Source: Sporolactobacillus mangiferae (GTDB lineage: Bacteria; Bacillota; Bacilli; Bacillales; Sporolactobacillaceae). Taken from it: a stretch of DNA of 64,000 bases. Position 1 is the first letter of the stretch. Each line of letters opens with the position of its first letter. The position numbers and the translations under genes are program-made. Shown in pieces: positions 61,348-64,000 of the stretch. A model generated the notes under the pieces. The model was not told the origin of the DNA, did no database searches, and saw nothing but the letters and a program-made list of their open reading frames with translations. Location: NCBI RefSeq assembly GCF_023336505.1, contig NZ_JAMAST010000002.1:124001-188000 (forward strand). The letters run 5' to 3'.

Positions 61348-61524
61348 CCTGCTCCCCCCTTGTCTCATTACTTGCCTAAATTTTATCTTACCCTCTGTTA
61401 TGGTAAATTGCAAGATTAATCACAGCAACTGCACGCATCATCCGAAACAATTGATCATTCATCACTTTCAAGTCTATGGTGCCATAAAACCTGTTATACT
61501 ATAAATAGCCAAGGAGGGATTTTT

Positions 61525-61746
61525 ATGCACGTTCATTGCGCTTTATGTGATAAAGTCTGCTACCTGGACGACCAGTCCGCCATTGCCAAAAAGCTTAGAA
61601 ATCGTCCCATTCATACGTATTTGTGTGATGCCTGCGATAAAAGAATCGGCGAACGAACCCGGGCGCGCTGGGCAACCGGAAAATTCACACTGCATTTTCC
61701 AAGCAGTGATAAAAAAAATAGCAAACATACGTCAAAGAATCAGTAA
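61525..61746 (+). CDS. ylaI: YlaI-family zinc-ribbon-like protein (DUF2197)
   Basis: A 73-residue protein with two cysteine pairs, C-A-L-C (residues 5-8) and C-D-A-C (34-37), fitting a small zinc ribbon, and a basic R-A-R-W segment. Family DUF2197; function unknown. AAGGAGGG precedes ATG. The only plus-strand gene between ylaN and typA; the ylaJKLM genes of B. subtilis are missing. Confidence 0.88.
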   Translation: MHVHCALCDKVCYLDDQSAIAKKLRNRPIHTYLCDACDKRIGERTRARWATGKFTLHFPSSDKKNSKHTSKNQ

Positions 61747-61866
61747 ATTCTCTTTAAGCGATCAGGAAGTTAAGCAATGCTGTTAAACTTTACTGCTGGT
61801 TTTTAGCTCATTTTTCGCTGGTTATGATGTTTATACTCTATTTCGAATATACCTTTAGTGCAAATG

Positions 61867-61902
61867 AAAAACGTCTGCAGCCAGTTCGGCGCAGACGTTT
61901 TT
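61867..61902. terminator. Terminator between ylaI and typA
   Basis: AACGTCTGC and GCAGACGTT form a nine-base stem with T runs on both sides, serving both convergent genes, just after the typA stop. Confidence 0.88.
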
Positions 61903-61913
61903 CCATTCATAAA

Positions 61914-63767
61914 TCAGCCATTAAATTTTGGAATCTTGCTACCTCGACGTTCAAAGCGTTCACGTTCGCCTTTATTCAGGATTTTCTTCCGCATGCGCAC
62001 GCTCTTCGGTGTAATTTCACAATATTCGTCATCATTCAAATAGGAAAGTGAGTCTTCAAGTGACATTTTCCGCGCTTCTTTCAACGTAACCGTCTGATCC
62101 TTGGTTGCAGAACGGACGTTTGACGCGTGTTTTGCACGTGTCACATTAACGGTCAAATCATTTTCACGATTGTGTTCGCCTACAATCATGCCTTCATAGA
62201 CATTGACACCTGGTCCGACAAACATTTCGCCGCGATCCTCAAGTGAGGCAAGTGAGTAGGCGGTCGTCTGTCCCTGATCCATTGAAATCAACACTCCGCT
62301 TCGACGTCCGCCGATCTCTTCCTTGATAAACGGAGCAAAGTGATCAAACGTATGATTCAAAATGCCATATCCGCGTGTGTCCGCCATAAATTGGCGGTTA
62401 TAGCCGATCAGACCGCGTGAAGGGATTATGAACATGAGACGGGTCTGTCCCGGCTGCTCCTGCCTCATATCCTTCAGCTCGGCTTTCCGTTTTCCCATCG
62501 ATTCGATAACAGATCCCACATATTCTTCGGGAACATCGATTTGAACGGATTCATAAGGTTCACAAAGTTTTCCATCGATTTCCTTTGTGATGACGCTTGG
62601 CTTTGAAACGGATAATTCAAAACCTTCACGCCGCATTGTCTCAATTAAAATAGACAGATGAAGTTCACCGCGTCCGGATACAACCCAGGAGTCATGTGAA
62701 TCAGATGCAGACTCAACTTTCAGGCTGACATCGCGCTCCATTTCGGCCATCAGGCGATCTTCAATTTTTCTGCTTGTGACATATTCGCCTTCCTGTCCGG
62801 CAAAAGGACTTGTATTCGGCAGAAAGGTCATTTTCAACGTCGGTTCATCGATTCTGAGCGGTGCAAGCGGATCAATCTTGTCGACATCATTGATCGTATC
62901 GCCAATGTCGATATCCGAAACACCAGTAATTGCGATGATATCCCCCGAACATGCTTCATCAATTTCCGTTCTTTTCAGTGCGTGATAGCCGAAAAGTTTG
63001 GTAATGCGGAATTTTTCAACACGTTCTCCGCCATTTTTCACAAGTGCTGCCTCTTCGCCCACTTTAATCTTGCCGCGATAAATGCGGCCGATGCCAATGC
63101 GGCCAACGTAATCATTATAATCAAGCATCGTTACCTGAAATTGAAGCCCCTCATCCCGATTGTCAGCAGGAGCCGGAACATAGTTCAATATCATATCAAG
63201 AACAACACTCATATCCTGATCGACATGTTCCGGATCGGTCCCGGCCACTCCGTTGACAGCCGATGTGTAGACAACCGGAAATTCCAGCTGATCTTCATCT
63301 GCGCCAAGATCAATGAACAGATCGATGACTTCATCAACAACCTCGGCTGGACGGGCCATCGGCTTATCGATTTTATTAACAACAACAATAGGCTTCAGAT
63401 GCTCTTCCAGTGCTTTCTTCAAAACAAAACGTGTTTGTGGCATACACCCTTCATAAGCATCGACAAGCAGAAGTACACCATCAACCATTTTCATGATTCG
63501 CTCTACTTCACCGCCAAAATCTGCGTGTCCGGGAGTGTCCACAATGTTTATGGTATGATCCTTGTAAGAAAGGCTCGTGTTTTTTGCCAGTATAGTGATC
63601 CCGCGTTCTCGTTCAATTGCGTTTGAATCCATTGCCCGTTCATGAATGTGTTGATTCTTGCGGAATGTGCCGGACTGCATCAGCAGCTTATCAACCAACG
63701 TTGTTTTTCCGTGGTCAACGTGTGCAATGATGGCAATGTTCCGCAATTCTTCCCTTAATTTTGTCAT
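61914..63767 (-). CDS. typA: Translational GTPase TypA/BipA
   Basis: A ribosome-binding GTPase of 617 residues, related to EF-G and LepA. G1 A-H-V-D-H-G-K-T-T, G3 D-T-P-G-H-A-D-F and G4 N-K-I-D-K are intact; the C-terminal BipA-specific domain ends F-E-R-R-G-S-K-I-P. It influences growth at low temperature and stress in other bacteria. GGAGAG and AAGGAA stand before the ATG. It is transcribed alone. Confidence 0.97.
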   Translation of the reverse strand: MTKLREELRNIAIIAHVDHGKTTLVDKLLMQSGTFRKNQHIHERAMDSNAIERERGITILAKNTSLSYKDHTINIVDTPGHADFGGEVERIMKMVDGVLLLVDAYEGCMPQTRFVLKKALEEHLKPIVVVNKIDKPMARPAEVVDEVIDLFIDLGADEDQLEFPVVYTSAVNGVAGTDPEHVDQDMSVVLDMILNYVPAPADNRDEGLQFQVTMLDYNDYVGRIGIGRIYRGKIKVGEEAALVKNGGERVEKFRITKLFGYHALKRTEIDEACSGDIIAITGVSDIDIGDTINDVDKIDPLAPLRIDEPTLKMTFLPNTSPFAGQEGEYVTSRKIEDRLMAEMERDVSLKVESASDSHDSWVVSGRGELHLSILIETMRREGFELSVSKPSVITKEIDGKLCEPYESVQIDVPEEYVGSVIESMGKRKAELKDMRQEQPGQTRLMFIIPSRGLIGYNRQFMADTRGYGILNHTFDHFAPFIKEEIGGRRSGVLISMDQGQTTAYSLASLEDRGEMFVGPGVNVYEGMIVGEHNRENDLTVNVTRAKHASNVRSATKDQTVTLKEARKMSLEDSLSYLNDDEYCEITPKSVRMRKKILNKGERERFERRGSKIPKFNG

Positions 63768-63834
63768 TTATTCCTTACTCTCCTCATAATTTCCAATCGC
63801 TCATGTAAGATAGCCGCAACTACATATGCAAGTC

Positions 63835-63864
63835 ATTTTCTCACACGTACGTATTCGTTGTCAA
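63835..63864 (-). promoter_or_regulatory. Candidate sigma-A promoter of typA
   Basis: TTGACA (63859-63864), 18-base spacer, GAAAAT (63835-63840) on the minus strand. Confidence 0.5.
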
Positions 63865-63920
63865 TTTTTTCTTCATACCTTTAGAAAAACCGGGCAAAAA
63901 ACACCCAGTCCTTACTTCCG

Positions 63921-64000
63921 CAGGATGCGGTGGCTTCCGCGTTGCATACAGGACGTACTTTCACAGGATGCGGTGGCTTCCGCGTTGCATACAGGACGTA
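63921..64000. repeat. Tandem repeat, 43-base period, cut by the window edge
   Basis: A 37-base sequence beginning CAGGATGCGGTGGCTTCCGC is found at 63921-63957 and, unchanged, at 63964-64000. A six-base spacer (CTTTCA) makes the period 43. Each unit has a GCGG/CCGC hairpin core. More copies may follow beyond the window. Confidence 0.9.

Noticed and set aside
63921-64000. Possible CRISPR array
   Set aside because: The spacer is only six bases and there are no cas genes; it is a simple tandem repeat.

Overview
This window is a stretch of chromosome from an endospore-forming Firmicute of the order Bacillales. Spore formation is shown by sigE, sigG, spoIIGA, spoVD, spoVE and ylbJ. The gene order follows the Bacillus subtilis ylaI-to-pyrE segment closely, but in a condensed form with many neighbours missing. 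Frequent TTG and GTG starts, a murE with the DNPR motif (meso-diaminopimelate type wall) and ctaA/ctaB without adjacent oxidase genes suggest a divergent, possibly Sporolactobacillaceae-like or other deep Bacillaceae lineage. The exact genus cannot be read from the sequence. Almost all genes lie on the minus strand, so transcription runs from right to left.

Layout from left to right. Positions 1-1620 hold a VanZ-like membrane protein and an unrecognised membrane protein with repeated heptamers upstream. Positions 1736-11121 hold the pyrimidine operon pyrR-pyrB-carA-carB-pyrK-pyrD-pyrF-pyrE, with a consensus-like promoter and two PyrR attenuators; pyrP and pyrC are absent. Positions 11168-17140 hold a RluD-type pseudouridine synthase, lspA, a cysteine-free DksA/TraR-type protein (with a Zur-box-like palindrome upstream) and ileS under an isoleucine T-box. 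Positions 17137-21072 hold divIVA, ylmH, yggT, sepF, ylmE, pgeF and ylmC. Positions 21176-24000 hold sigG, sigE and spoIIGA with a Spo0A-type promoter. Positions 24217-40872 hold the division and cell-wall cluster mraZ-rsmH-ftsL-pbpB-spoVD-murE-murF-mraY-murD-spoVE, then divIB, then ftsA-ftsZ. murG and murB are missing there, and terminators separate spoVE, divIB and ftsAZ.

Positions 41078-53301 hold the ylb region: rsfA/gerR-like regulator, rpmF, yceD, a complete ISLre2-type insertion sequence, tmcAL, ylbL, ylbJ, coaD, rsmD with a long leader, ylbG, ylbF, ylbE, ylbD, ylbC and a second CAP-like protein. Positions 53569-61056 hold ctaB, ctaA (divergent), pyruvate carboxylase, ftsW and ylaN. 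Positions 61525-64000 hold ylaI, typA and, at the very edge, a 43-bp-period tandem repeat.

The clearest non-core feature is the insertion sequence at 42764-44474. Its ends, 9-bp target duplication (CTTTGTTTC) and an internal 40-bp perfect palindrome can all be read directly. It landed a few bases upstream of a perfect sigma-A promoter that drives yceD-rpmF. Other points that ordinary annotation would miss are the Zur-like palindrome before the cysteine-free DksA-type gene, a dispersed intergenic element present at about 24100 and 60903, inverted repeats around the ctaB promoter, and the phased heptamers near 1675-1734. I found no CRISPR array, tRNA, rRNA, phage module or recognisable defence system, and no clearly new multi-gene system.
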